DNA of 64,000 nucleotides from Myxococcus sp. RHSTA-1-4 (GTDB lineage: Bacteria > Myxococcota > Myxococcia > Myxococcales > Myxococcaceae). Where the stretch lies: the NCBI RefSeq assembly GCF_020037125.1, contig NZ_JAIQDG010000003.1, positions 372,001-436,000 of the forward strand. Direction: 5' to 3'. A program made the position numbers and the translations under genes. Positions within the stretch are counted from its first letter, which is position 1, and the number at the start of each line of letters is the position of its first letter. The notes beneath the pieces were generated by a model that had not been told where the DNA came from, did no database searches, and was given only the letters and a program-made list of their open reading frames with translations. Positions 53,453 through 62,160 of this stretch are shown piece after piece.

Positions 53453-54073
53453 ATGGACTCGCTCGACGCGCGGATGGAGCGGCTGGAGCGCCGGTGCCGG
53501 CGGTGGCAGGGACTGACGTTCGCGGCGCTCGCGCTGGCCGGACTGGGGCTGGGCGCGGCGGCGCTGCGGGACACCGGGCCGTCCGGAGAGCTGGTGGCTT
53601 CGCGGCTGGTGCTCACGGACGCGAAGGGGCGGACGCGGGCCACCCTGGGGACGGACGAGGGCGGCAACGCGGGGCTCGTGCTGCGCGACGGCGAGGGCCG
53701 GCCCCGGGCGCTGCTGGGCGTGGGGGAGGACGGCTCGCCCCGGCTGCGCTTCTCCACCGCGGGAGGCGAGTCGCTGGCGGAGCTCACCGTGTACTCGGAC
53801 GAGGCGCCGCGCCTGACGCTGTCCAAGCCCGGTGGCGTGGACCTGTTCGCCGTGGGGCTCCAGGTGGACGGCTCCTCGCGGCTGGAGCTGGCCGACGCGA
53901 ATGGCCGGCCCCGCGCGATTCTGGGCGCGGACGAGCACGGCTCGCCCAACCTGCTGCTGGTGGACCGGCGCGGGCAGCCGCGCGTGGCGCTGCGGGTGAG
54001 TCCGTCCGACAGCGCCAGCCTGGTGGTGGAGGGGAAGGACGGCGAGGTGTTCCGCGCGCCCGGCGTGCAGTGA
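53453..54073 (+). CDS. Membrane-anchored repeat protein
   Basis: A 206-residue protein with a strong ribosome site (GGAGGAGG seven bases before the ATG). A short basic helix (RMERLERRCRRW) and one membrane segment (LTFAALALAGLGLGAAAL) form a signal anchor; the rest is strand-rich repeats of the form LVLTDAKGRTRATLGTDE, VLRDGEGRPRALLGVGED, LELADANGRPRAILGADE, LLVDRRGQPRVALRV. About five copies of roughly 30 residues are seen. Such 'D..G..RA.LG' repeats should fold as a beta solenoid outside the membrane. No named function. The gene is divergent from the M48 gene. Confidence 0.8.
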   Translation: MDSLDARMERLERRCRRWQGLTFAALALAGLGLGAAALRDTGPSGELVASRLVLTDAKGRTRATLGTDEGGNAGLVLRDGEGRPRALLGVGEDGSPRLRFSTAGGESLAELTVYSDEAPRLTLSKPGGVDLFAVGLQVDGSSRLELADANGRPRAILGADEHGSPNLLLVDRRGQPRVALRVSPSDSASLVVEGKDGEVFRAPGVQ

Positions 54074-54088
54074 CGCGGGGCTCCTGCC

Positions 54089-54598
54089 TCACAGCTTCGG
54101 CGGCACCACCTTGTAGCCGCGCTGGAGGAGCGGCGACAGGCGGTCGGTGCTGTCCCAGGCCTCCACCACCTTGCCGTCACGCATGCGGTACAGCGACTGA
54201 CCGTTGAGGGTGAGCGGCTTCGGCTTGCCGGCCTCGTCCAGGTTCTTCGGGTCCGTGCCCAGGGCCTTCCAGTGCACCGCGACCAGGTCTCCATCCGCCA
54301 CGACGTGGAGGATGTCGAACTTGAGGTCGGGGAACGCCTGGAAGCTGGCCTCCGCCTGCTGGCGCACGAGGGCGGGGCCGGTGACGCCGGAGGGCGCGTC
54401 CTGCGAGTGGTCCACGAAGTCCTCGGCGATGAACTCGGGGATGCGGTCCAGCTTGCGCAGGTTGTAGAGCTCCTCGGTGAGCATCCTCGCCCGCTGCCGG
54501 TTCTGCTCCTCCAGCGCGGCGGCGCGCTCCACCGGAGACACGGTGGCGCAGGCGGACACCCCCAGGACGCACAGCAACATCGTCACGTGTCGTGTCAT
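54089..54598 (-). CDS. SnoaL-like/ester cyclase-like lipoprotein
   Basis: A 169-residue exported protein starting at the ATG at 54598 (MTRHVTMLLCVLGVSAC, lipobox VSAC). After a helical stretch (ERAAALEEQNRQRARMLTEELYNL) comes an NTF2-like domain of the SnoaL/ester-cyclase kind: IPEFIAEDFVDHSQDAPSGVTGPALVRQQAEASFQAFPDLKFDILHVVADGDLVAVHWKALGT, GKVVEAWDSTDRLSPLLQRG. The two Asp/His of FVDHS are the usual pocket residues. It is divergent from the ATPase/DUF4276 pair. Confidence 0.85.
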   Translation of the reverse strand: MTRHVTMLLCVLGVSACATVSPVERAAALEEQNRQRARMLTEELYNLRKLDRIPEFIAEDFVDHSQDAPSGVTGPALVRQQAEASFQAFPDLKFDILHVVADGDLVAVHWKALGTDPKNLDEAGKPKPLTLNGQSLYRMRDGKVVEAWDSTDRLSPLLQRGYKVVPPKL

Positions 54599-54773
54599 GG
54601 CGCGGGCAGTCTGCTCACGCCTCCCCGGCCCGTCAGCGCCCCCGGCCCGCAACCGTTCACCTCATGGCGCCAGCCGGCCCGCGCGGTGGGCGCCGTGTTG
54701 GGTGTTCCGCACAGCCTCCCGCGTGGGCCGGTCCTTCCCTGGTTGCGGCCCGGATGCGATAAGCGGGACCGTC

Positions 54774-55862
54774 ATGTCTCAACTCGAGAAGCTGACCATC
54801 AAGGGCTTCAAGTCGATCCGGTCGCTGGAGGGGCTGGAGCTCCGTCGGCTCAACGTCCTCATCGGCGCGAACAGCGCGGGCAAGAGCAACTTCATCGCGT
54901 TCTTCCGGCTGTTGAACGAGCTCATCGAGGGACGGCTTCAGCTCCATGTGGCCCAGCGAGGGGGGCCCGATGCGTTGCTTCACTACGGGCGGCGGACGAC
55001 GCAGCGTCTGGACGCCGAACTCTATTTTGGCCAGAACGGCTACCTCTTCAGCCTTGTTCCCACGGTGGATAACCGGCTGATTTTCTACAACGAGCTGTTC
55101 CGGTTCACTGGCGGAAAGGTGCCCGTCGCGGACTCCTTGGGAACAGCGCATGCTGAGAGCCATGCGCCGAGCCTTCAAAGCAAGGTGCCTGAATACTACT
55201 CCGCCATTGTTCCGGCCATTCAGGCTTGGCGGGTGTACCACTTCCACGACACGAGCGACGCGGCGAACGTCAAGCGGGTGGGAGCACTCAACGACAACCT
55301 CTTCTTGAGGTCCGACGCGGGCAACCTGGCTGCTTTCCTCTATCGACTGCAAGTTCAGCATCGGGCCGAGTACGAGCGCATCCGTGATGCGGTCCGGCTG
55401 ATGACGCCCACCTTCGATGACTTCATGCTGCGCCCCTCGCCGCTGGCCCCCAACTCCATCGAATTGGAGTGGCGCGAGCTGGGCTCGGACTTCCCGTTCC
55501 TGGCGCACCAGCTCTCGGATGGCACGTTGCGCTTCATCTGCCTCGCGACGCTGCTGCTCCAGCCGGAGCTGCCCTCCACCATCCTCATCGACGAGCCCGA
55601 GCTGGGCCTGCACCCCTACGCCATCAACGTCCTGGCCTCCCTTCTGCGGAGCGCCTCGACCCGGACCCAGCTCATCCTCGCCACCCAGTCCGTCACCCTC
55701 ATCGACCTGTTGGAACTGGAGGACCTGATTGTCGTGGAGCGTCGCGACGGGCAGTCGGTCTTCAATCGGCTCTCCTCCTCGGAGTTCGCGCAGTGGATGG
55801 ACGAGTACAGCCTGGGCGAGCTGTGGATGAAGAACGTCCTGGGCGGGAGGCCCTCCCGGTGA
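54774..55862 (+). CDS. AAA/ABC-type ATPase (OLD/RecF-like) of a two-gene defence-like module
   Basis: A 362-residue SMC/RecF-like ATPase. It begins LEKLTIKGFKSIRSLEGLELRRLNVLIG with the Walker A loop GANSAGKSN at 31-39. The signature LSDGTLR is at 247-253, Walker B ILIDEPELGLHP at 270-281, and ATQS at 303-306 replaces the switch histidine region. The Walker A and signature halves are separated by about 200 residues of helical insert. The stop overlaps the next gene by 4 bases (GTGA). In PARIS, Gabija and AbiL-like systems a similar ATPase is paired with a TOPRIM-like partner. Confidence 0.9.
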   Translation: MSQLEKLTIKGFKSIRSLEGLELRRLNVLIGANSAGKSNFIAFFRLLNELIEGRLQLHVAQRGGPDALLHYGRRTTQRLDAELYFGQNGYLFSLVPTVDNRLIFYNELFRFTGGKVPVADSLGTAHAESHAPSLQSKVPEYYSAIVPAIQAWRVYHFHDTSDAANVKRVGALNDNLFLRSDAGNLAAFLYRLQVQHRAEYERIRDAVRLMTPTFDDFMLRPSPLAPNSIELEWRELGSDFPFLAHQLSDGTLRFICLATLLLQPELPSTILIDEPELGLHPYAINVLASLLRSASTRTQLILATQSVTLIDLLELEDLIVVERRDGQSVFNRLSSSEFAQWMDEYSLGELWMKNVLGGRPSR

Positions 55863-56554
55863 TTCGGCTGAACATCATCGTCGAGGGGCAGACCGAGGAG
55901 ACCTTCGTGCGCGACCTGCTCGCCCCTCACCTGGGCGAACGGCAGGTCTTCGTCTCCGCGCGGTGTGTCGAAACGGGACGTCGCAAACAGCGAATCTTCC
56001 GGGGTGGACTCGTCAGCTATGCCAAGGCCCGGCAGGACATCCTGAGATGGCTCGCTCAGGACCCGCAGGCGCTCGTCTCCACCATGTTCGACTGCTACGC
56101 CCTGCCCGAGGACTTCCCTCGTCCCCAGACGCCGCGTGGAAGCGCCAGCATCATGGAGTGGGTCGCGAGGCTGGAGGCGGCGCTCGCCGCCGACATCGGA
56201 GACTCCCGCTTCCTGCCATACCTCCAGGTTCACGAGTTCGAGGCGCTCCTGTTCAGCGACGTGGCGGCGACGGGCCAAGTCCTCGGCGCCAGCCCTCCGC
56301 AGCTTCAGCGACTCCAGGAGGTTCGTGGCGCGTTCGAGACTCCCGAGCACATCAACGATTCACCAGAGACCGCCCCGTCCAAGCGGCTCATCCAGCTCTT
56401 TCCCAGGTACGACAAGACGTTCTTCGGGCCCACGGCGGTGAGCCGTATCGGCCTGGAGTCCGTTCGTCGCGAGTGCCCTCACTTCGCGAGCTGGCTCACG
56501 AAGCTGGAGCGACTGTCCACGCAGCCCGAGGAGGGTGAAGCGACCGGAGGGTGA
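55859..56554 (+). CDS. DUF4276 protein, TOPRIM-like partner of the ATPase
   Basis: A 231-residue protein starting at a GTG that overlaps the ATPase stop. It shows DUF4276 signatures: NIIVEGQTEETFVRDLLAPHL, with E9 and E13 in the TOPRIM-like glutamate loop; VSTMFDCYALPEDFP, with D78; and RFLPYLQVHEFEALLFSD, E126/E128. Such folds are likely metal-dependent nucleases. It should act with the ATPase, probably as the effector the ATPase controls. It converges with the acyl-CoA oxidase gene, 16 bases apart. Confidence 0.88.
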   Translation: MIRLNIIVEGQTEETFVRDLLAPHLGERQVFVSARCVETGRRKQRIFRGGLVSYAKARQDILRWLAQDPQALVSTMFDCYALPEDFPRPQTPRGSASIMEWVARLEAALAADIGDSRFLPYLQVHEFEALLFSDVAATGQVLGASPPQLQRLQEVRGAFETPEHINDSPETAPSKRLIQLFPRYDKTFFGPTAVSRIGLESVRRECPHFASWLTKLERLSTQPEEGEATGG

Positions 56555-56570
56555 GCTCCGGTCGCGCTGC

Positions 56571-58913
56571 TCACGGCGCCAGCCGGCCCAATCCAATGGG
56601 CGCCGCGAGGCAGGTATCCGGAATCCCGAACGCGTCCACCAGCGCCACCGCGTCCGGGCGGACCTCCTCGCACAGCCGCTCCACCTCCTTGCGGATGGCC
56701 CTCGCCTTGGAGCCCTCCAGCAGCCCGTGCTCCAGGAACCAGCCGCTCGCGGACTCCAGGCAGGACAGGCCGTAGAGGTCGCACAGCCGCCCCAGCACCG
56801 TCTTCAGGCCCGGGTCCTTCACCGCCGCCACGCCATGGAGGAACTGCTCCAGCACCAGCCGCTCCACGTGTGCGTGCGCCAGCGCGAGCAGGTGCTCCTG
56901 GCATTGGTTGAACGCCTCGAACGCCTCCACCCCCGCGCTCAGCCGCTTGCGCAGCCGCCGTGACACCGAGGCCAGCAGGTCCTCCTCGCGGTAGCGCAGC
57001 GCCCGGAGCTGGAAGTCGCCGTCGCGCAGGTGGTCGCTGTCCGTGCGCCGCGCCGCGAAGGGGTTCCGGTCCACCACCATCTCCGCGGTCCGGTCCGTCA
57101 GCAGCTTCAGCACCGCGAAGACGCGGTCGTCCTCGAAGCGCTGCCGGTAGCCCGTCAAGAGGCCCTTGGCCACCAGCTGCATCAGCACCGTGTTGTCGCC
57201 CTCGAAGGTGGTGAACACGTCCGTGTCCGCCTTCAGCGCCGGCAGCCGGTTGGCCTCCAGGTACCCCTGGCCGCCGCACGCCTCGCGCGCCTCCTGGAGC
57301 AGCGCCGTGGTGTGCCACGTGGCGTACGCCTTCAGTCCCGCCGCCAGCGCCTCCACCTCGCGCGCGTCCTCGTCGGTGCGCTTCACGTACCGCTCCACCA
57401 GGTACTCCAGCGCGAAGTCCAGCGCGTACGTCTTCGCCAGCGGCTTCAGCAGCCGGAGCTGGTGCGTCTGGTGGTCCAGCAGCCGCACCTCCTGCGCGCC
57501 CACGGGGCCGAACTGGCGCCGCAGGTCCGCGTAGCGCACGGCAATCGTCAGCCCGCTCTTGGCCGCGCTCAACGCCGCGCACGCCACGCTCACCCGGCCC
57601 GCCACCAGCGTGCCCAGCATGGTGAAGAAGCGCTTCGAGTCACCGGGAATGTCGCTGGTGTACTCGCCCTTCGCGTCCACGCGCCCGAAGCGGTCCAGCA
57701 GGTTCTCCCGGGGCACCCGCACGTGGTCGAACCAGAGGCGGCCGTTGTCCACGCCGTTGAGCCCCATCTTCTCGCCGCAGTCCTCGATTCGCACCCCGGG
57801 CAGCACCCGGCCCTCCGCGTCGCGCAGCGGGACCAGCAGCGCGTGCACGCCCATCGCCTTGCCGCCCACCTCGAGCTGCGCGAAGACCGTGGCCATGCGC
57901 CCGTGACGCGCGGCGTTGCCAATCCACTCCTTGCGCGCCCCGTCGGACGGCGTGTGCACCACGAACTCGCCGGCCTCCGCGTCGTAGCGCGCCACCGTCT
58001 CCACGTCCCGCACGTTGGAGCCGTGCCGCAGCTCGGTCATGGCGAAGCAGCCGGGCAGCTCCAGCGAGGCCACCTTCGGCAGGTACTCGCGGTGGTGCCG
58101 CTCCGTGCCGAGGAAGAGGATGCTCGCGCCGAAGAGGCCGAAGTGGACGCCCGCCTTCACCACGAGGCTCAGGTCGAAGAAGGCCAGCGTCTCGAAGGCG
58201 GCGATGAAGGCCCCCAGGTCCGCGCCCGTCTCGTTGCCCACCGGGAAGGCGATGCGGCCCAGGCCCTGGTCCGCCAGCGCCTTCAGCCATGCGAAGACCT
58301 GGTCGCGGTACGTGTCCGTGTCTCGCGTGGACGTGTAGCGGAAGGCCGGGTCCGAGAGCCACGCGCGCACCTGGTTGCGTGCCTGCGGGTACTTGCGGTC
58401 CAGCACCGCGCGCAGCGCCTCCGGGTCGAACGCGGTGGTCTCCGTGGGGCCATGGCGCGCCGGCGCGGGCACGGCGTCGGGCACCAGCGAGCGCACCGCC
58501 TCCCTGCCGGAGACGCCCAGCGTCTCCTCGAGCTGCGCCAGGGCGCGCGCCAGCTCCGGCAGGGGCGCGGGCAGTCCCTCCTTCCCGGCTACCTGCGCGA
58601 GCTGTGCACCCAGCTCCGCGAGGCTCTGGTGTCCGCTATGGGACAGCTGCTCGGCGGCGCCGCGGATGTGGTCGCGCAGGACGGCCAGCTCGCCGGGGCT
58701 GGGTGGCAGCACCGGGTCCAGCCACCGGGCGAGCACGATGTTGGAGCGCAGGTCCAGCCACGGCTGCTGGCGGGCCGCCTCGCCGAGGGCACGAAGCTCC
58801 TCGGCGGTCAGCTCGCCGTCCGTCCAGGCCACGTACAGCATGGGCACCAGCGGCGCGAGGCGGGGCAGCGACAGCAGCTCTTGGGCCGTCGGACGGCCTT
58901 CATCCACCAGCAT
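56571..58913 (-). CDS. Acyl-CoA oxidase/dehydrogenase with N-terminal TerB-like domain
   Basis: A 780-residue flavoenzyme starting at the ATG at 58913. Residues about 10-120 look like a TerB-type helical domain (LLSLPRLAPLVPMLYVAWTDGELTAEELRALGEAA). The oxidase core follows: GRIAFPVGNETGADLGAFIAAFETLAFFDLSLVVKAGVHFGLFG, CFAMTELRHGSNVRDVET, ENLLDRFGRVDAKGEYTS, ACGGQGYLEANRLPALKADTDVFTTFEGDNTVLMQLVAKGLL, where the Glu of FEGDN is the catalytic base of acyl-CoA oxidases, and a C-terminal ACOX helical domain. It takes part in fatty-acid beta-oxidation, passing electrons to oxygen or ETF. The TerB-like leader is unusual. Confidence 0.92.
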   Translation of the reverse strand: MLVDEGRPTAQELLSLPRLAPLVPMLYVAWTDGELTAEELRALGEAARQQPWLDLRSNIVLARWLDPVLPPSPGELAVLRDHIRGAAEQLSHSGHQSLAELGAQLAQVAGKEGLPAPLPELARALAQLEETLGVSGREAVRSLVPDAVPAPARHGPTETTAFDPEALRAVLDRKYPQARNQVRAWLSDPAFRYTSTRDTDTYRDQVFAWLKALADQGLGRIAFPVGNETGADLGAFIAAFETLAFFDLSLVVKAGVHFGLFGASILFLGTERHHREYLPKVASLELPGCFAMTELRHGSNVRDVETVARYDAEAGEFVVHTPSDGARKEWIGNAARHGRMATVFAQLEVGGKAMGVHALLVPLRDAEGRVLPGVRIEDCGEKMGLNGVDNGRLWFDHVRVPRENLLDRFGRVDAKGEYTSDIPGDSKRFFTMLGTLVAGRVSVACAALSAAKSGLTIAVRYADLRRQFGPVGAQEVRLLDHQTHQLRLLKPLAKTYALDFALEYLVERYVKRTDEDAREVEALAAGLKAYATWHTTALLQEAREACGGQGYLEANRLPALKADTDVFTTFEGDNTVLMQLVAKGLLTGYRQRFEDDRVFAVLKLLTDRTAEMVVDRNPFAARRTDSDHLRDGDFQLRALRYREEDLLASVSRRLRKRLSAGVEAFEAFNQCQEHLLALAHAHVERLVLEQFLHGVAAVKDPGLKTVLGRLCDLYGLSCLESASGWFLEHGLLEGSKARAIRKEVERLCEEVRPDAVALVDAFGIPDTCLAAPIGLGRLAP

Positions 58914-59055
58914 GGTCGGCTCTCCAGGAGGCAGGGGAACGAGCGCAGTGTGGCCAGCCCGGCGCTCCACGGCAATGGGAGAACATGCCCCGCCGATGAG
59001 CAGGCGAGGGAGTGTGCGTTGCCCGGGGCGGGGAAGCGTCCCCACGTTGCCGTGC

Positions 59056-60339
59056 ATGGACGAACCGCAGGAACTGGAGGAGCTGCTGCCACAGGCCGGC
59101 GCACACTTCCTCGATAGCGACCGCGAGCGGGCCCGGCACGAGATGCGGGGGCCCTTCATGCTGCCGCCCGGGCCCACGGGCCTCTCCTTCGCGCTCTACC
59201 AGTCCGTCGGCGTGGGGCTGATGCCGGGGCACCGGCTGGAGTTGCTGGAAAACAGCACTGTCTTCGACCGCATGGTGGAGGACATCCGCGACGCGAAGCG
59301 GAGCGTCCACATCCTCGTCTACATCTGGCGGCCTTCCCGCGTGTCGGACCGCATCGTCGAGGCGCTGGTGGAGCGGGCGCGCGCGGGCGTGCAGTGCCGC
59401 GTGGTGGTGGACCCGGTGGGCAGCGAGGAGGTCCGCGGCAACAAGGACTTCGACCTCCAGGTGGAGAAGGTCCTCGCCGAGGCCGGTGTGGAGGTGCACT
59501 ACTACCGGCTGCTCGCGGGCAAGGTGCTGGGCCGGCTGCTGGGGCGCACGCACAACAAGATTGTCGTCGTCGACGGGCGCATCGGCTACACGGGCGGCTT
59601 CGGCATCTACAAGACGTGGGAGGGCGGCGGCCTGAAGCCGGAGGAGTGGCGCGACACCAGCGTGCGCGTCGAGGGCCCCGAGGTGCTCCGCATGCAGCTC
59701 TCCTTCTCCCGGCACTGGCAGGAGTCCGGCGGAGGGCTGCTGCCGCCGAGCGCCTTCCCCGAGCCCGGCGAGGGCGACACGTCGGCGCCTTCGAGCGTGG
59801 GCTTCGTGGACAGCGCGGGCAAGCTGGGCATCACCGACGCCGAGCGCATGGTGCGCCTGGTCATCGCCGCCGCGCGGGAGCGGCTCTGGATTGCCAACGC
59901 GTACTTCACGCCGCCCAACGCGATTCTGGAGCAGCTCGAGGAGAAGCTCGGCCAGGGCGTGGAGGTCCGCATCCTGGTGCCGGGCCCCATCCACGATGTG
60001 CCCATCATCCGCGCGTCGCAGCGCTCCACCTACGCGCGGCTGCTCGCCGCGGGGGCGCGCATCTACGAGTACCAGCCGTCGATGATGCACGCGAAGACGA
60101 TGCTCGTGGACGACTGGCTCGCCGTGGTGGGCTCCACCAACCTGGACTCGCTGTCGCTCAACAAGCTGGGCGAGGGCTCGCTCGTGATTCATGACGAGGC
60201 GTTCGTCCGGAAGCTGCAGCGGTGCTGGGCGAAGGACCTGCGGCACTCGAAGGAAGTCACGTTGCGGAACGGGGGCCGCACCAACCCGTGGCGGCGCGCG
60301 GCCCGGCGGGCCACGCAGCTCGTGGGCCGGGACAGGTAG
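59056..60339 (+). CDS. Phospholipase D / cardiolipin synthase-like enzyme
   Basis: A 427-residue protein of the PLD superfamily. Two HKD motifs: HNKIVVVDGRIGYTGGFGIY and HAKTMLVDDWLAVVGSTNLD, each followed by the expected G-G/S-N. The order LELLENSTVFDRMVEDIRDAKRSVHILVYIW, then VHYYRLLAGKVLGRLLGRTHNK, matches bacterial cardiolipin synthases of the ClsB/C type; no N-terminal membrane helices are seen. It would make cardiolipin or related lipids, or act as a phosphodiesterase. It is divergent from the acyl-CoA oxidase gene, with 142 bases between starts, and converges with endonuclease III, stops 11 bases apart. Confidence 0.92.
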   Translation: MDEPQELEELLPQAGAHFLDSDRERARHEMRGPFMLPPGPTGLSFALYQSVGVGLMPGHRLELLENSTVFDRMVEDIRDAKRSVHILVYIWRPSRVSDRIVEALVERARAGVQCRVVVDPVGSEEVRGNKDFDLQVEKVLAEAGVEVHYYRLLAGKVLGRLLGRTHNKIVVVDGRIGYTGGFGIYKTWEGGGLKPEEWRDTSVRVEGPEVLRMQLSFSRHWQESGGGLLPPSAFPEPGEGDTSAPSSVGFVDSAGKLGITDAERMVRLVIAAARERLWIANAYFTPPNAILEQLEEKLGQGVEVRILVPGPIHDVPIIRASQRSTYARLLAAGARIYEYQPSMMHAKTMLVDDWLAVVGSTNLDSLSLNKLGEGSLVIHDEAFVRKLQRCWAKDLRHSKEVTLRNGGRTNPWRRAARRATQLVGRDR

Positions 60340-60350
60340 GCCGCGCTCCT

Positions 60351-61148
60351 TCAGCGCGACTCCGTCACGCCCACCTGCCGGCAGTACCGGAGCACCGGGC
60401 ACGTGGAGCACTTCGGCCGCGAGCCCGTGCACACGTGCTTGCCGAAGGGCACCAGCAGCCGGTTGATTTCCACCCAGTACGCGCGGGGGAGTTGTGCCTC
60501 CAGCGCCTCCAGCGTGGCCTCCGGGGTGCGCGCGCGCACGTAGCCCCACCGGTTCGTCACCCGGTGCACGTGGATGTCCACGCTGATGGCCTCGTGCCCG
60601 CAGGCGATGCCCAGCGCCAGGTGCGCGCACTTGGGGCCCACGCCCTTGAAGGACTGGAGCACCTGGGCATCGCACGGGAGCTTCCCTCCGAACTCGTCGC
60701 GTGTGCGCACGGCGATGGCGTGAAGCTGCCGTGACTTGGGTTCGTGGAAGGTGACGGGGCGGATGACTTCGTCAATCTCCTCCGGCGTCAGCCGGGCCAT
60801 GGCCTCGGGCGTCGAGGCGCGCCCCAGCAGTGCGAGCGAGACCGGCAGGCTCACCTCGTCCATCGTGCGGATGGAGAGGATGCAGGCCACGAGCTGCTCG
60901 AAGAGCGAGTCATGGCCGCGCGCCGCCAGCGCGAACATGGCCGCGTCCGCGAAGTGGCGCACCTCCTCGCGGATGCGGCCCAGCACCTCGTTGATGTCGA
61001 AGGGGGCCTTGTCCGGGCGGGGCGGCGGCTCGGCCACCACCCCCGGTGCCGGAGTCAGCGCCGGCTCCGGGGGCTCGCGGGCCGTCCTCGCGCTCACGTG
61101 CGCGGGGGCTCGCCGGCTAGACGTCCTGGGTTTCCGGGCCGAGCTCAT
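60351..61148 (-). CDS. nth: Endonuclease III-like DNA glycosylase/lyase
   Basis: A 265-residue base-excision repair enzyme for oxidised pyrimidines. It has an Arg/Ser/Pro-rich N-terminal extension of about 50 residues, then the HhH-GPD fold: LFEQLVACILSIRTMDEVSLP, LQSFKGVGPKCAHLALGIACG (catalytic Lys in FKGVGPK), VDIHVHRVTNRWGYV (catalytic Asp), and a C-terminal [4Fe-4S] motif C-x6-C-x2-C-x5-C in VCTGSRPKCSTCPVLRYC. The first 32 bases overlap the 3' end of the next minus-strand gene, so the pair is probably co-transcribed. The ATG at 61148 is the nearest credible start. Confidence 0.92.
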   Translation of the reverse strand: MSSARKPRTSSRRAPAHVSARTAREPPEPALTPAPGVVAEPPPRPDKAPFDINEVLGRIREEVRHFADAAMFALAARGHDSLFEQLVACILSIRTMDEVSLPVSLALLGRASTPEAMARLTPEEIDEVIRPVTFHEPKSRQLHAIAVRTRDEFGGKLPCDAQVLQSFKGVGPKCAHLALGIACGHEAISVDIHVHRVTNRWGYVRARTPEATLEALEAQLPRAYWVEINRLLVPFGKHVCTGSRPKCSTCPVLRYCRQVGVTESR

Positions 61149-61350
61149 CCGAGCGCTTTTCGCCACGCTTGTTCGGGCCGCCGTGGGTGCCGAAGTCCCC
61201 CGCGTTGCGGCTCGCGGGGTAGACGTCCGTGTCGTCCCGGCGCTCGCGGCCCTGGCCCGACACGTCACCGGAGTCCGCCTTGCGAGGCTGGCTCTCCGGC
61301 TCGTCCCTCGTGCCCATCCTGCCCTGGCCCTTGTCCTGCTTCTTCGCCAT
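61117..61350 (-). CDS. Hypothetical small charged protein
   Basis: A 77-residue, highly charged and probably disordered protein (KKQDKGQGRMGTRDEPESQPRKADSG; GRERRDDTDVYPASRNAGDFGTHGGPNKRG). No domain is recognised. It starts at an ATG preceded by GGAGG-like sequence and ends 32 bases inside the 5' end of the endonuclease III frame. Stress-protein-like composition is the only clue. Confidence 0.6.
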   Translation of the reverse strand: MAKKQDKGQGRMGTRDEPESQPRKADSGDVSGQGRERRDDTDVYPASRNAGDFGTHGGPNKRGEKRSDELGPETQDV

Positions 61351-61441
61351 GGTTCGCCTCCTGTCCCGGAAGGATGGGGACGGCGGCGCTGCACGGCCCG
61401 GGCTTGCTCCCGGGGCCGCCGGGAGGGCAGGGAAGCGACGC

Positions 61442-61957
61442 CTACGGGGCGGCCGGCTTCGTCAGGTCCAGCGCGTACCAGTTGTCGCAGCCGAAGTGCC
61501 CCGTCTTCCCCATGGGGGCGCAGAGCGGCGCGAAGCCCAGTCGCCGGTAGAGCTTCTGCGCCTGCTTCATCCCCGCCAGCGTCTCCAGGTAGCAGAGCCG
61601 GAAGCCCGCCTGCCGCGCGAAGTCCAGGCAGTGGCGGAGCAGCCGCTCGCCCAGCCCCAGGCCCCGGGCCTCGGGGAGGAAGTACATCTTTCGCAGCTCG
61701 CACACGTCCGGGGCCCCGCCCTCCAGCGGCGCGATTCCACCACCGCCGATGACCCGGCCCGCCCGCTCCACGACGAAGTAGCCGTGCCTGGGCCGCGAGT
61801 ATGTCGCGCTCATCGCCGATACCTCGGGGTCGTGAATGGCGAAGCCGGGGCCGTCCGCGCCGAACTCCGGCATCACCCTGCGGATGATGGCCTCCACCGC
61901 CGCGTCGTCCCGAGGCTCGATGGGACGGATGACCGGGTCTTCCATGCTCGTGCTCAT
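61442..61957 (-). CDS. GNAT-family N-acetyltransferase
   Basis: A 171-residue acetyl-CoA-dependent transferase starting at the ATG at 61957. It shows the GNAT order: IRPIEPRDDAAVEAIIRRVMPEFG, YFVVERAGRVIGGGGIAPL, CELRKMYFLPEARGLGLGERLLRHCLDFARQAGFRLCYLETL, in which ARGLGLGERLL is the pyrophosphate-binding loop, and YRRLGFAPL near the end. The substrate is unknown. It is separated by 91 bases from the small charged gene. Confidence 0.92.
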   Translation of the reverse strand: MSTSMEDPVIRPIEPRDDAAVEAIIRRVMPEFGADGPGFAIHDPEVSAMSATYSRPRHGYFVVERAGRVIGGGGIAPLEGGAPDVCELRKMYFLPEARGLGLGERLLRHCLDFARQAGFRLCYLETLAGMKQAQKLYRRLGFAPLCAPMGKTGHFGCDNWYALDLTKPAAP

Positions 61958-62160
61958 GGGAGCAGCAACGTTCCACAGCCCGCGCCGCGGGGCCAGGGGG
62001 ATTCCGGGTGCGTTCCTGGCCTCGCACCGGGTGTGCAGCCGGGTGCACAGGTGACACCGGTGCGATGCACCTGGGGGCCGTGTTCCCGGGGAGGATGGTT
62101 TCCTACCGTTGGGATTCCGGGGCATCCTGGGTGGCATGTCCGTTGTAACGAGGGGGCGAC

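Noticed and set aside
57030..59117. 695-codon plus-strand frame opposite the acyl-CoA oxidase
   Set aside because: The translation is His/Gln/Arg/Val-rich with no family, typical of antisense frames in high-GC DNA.
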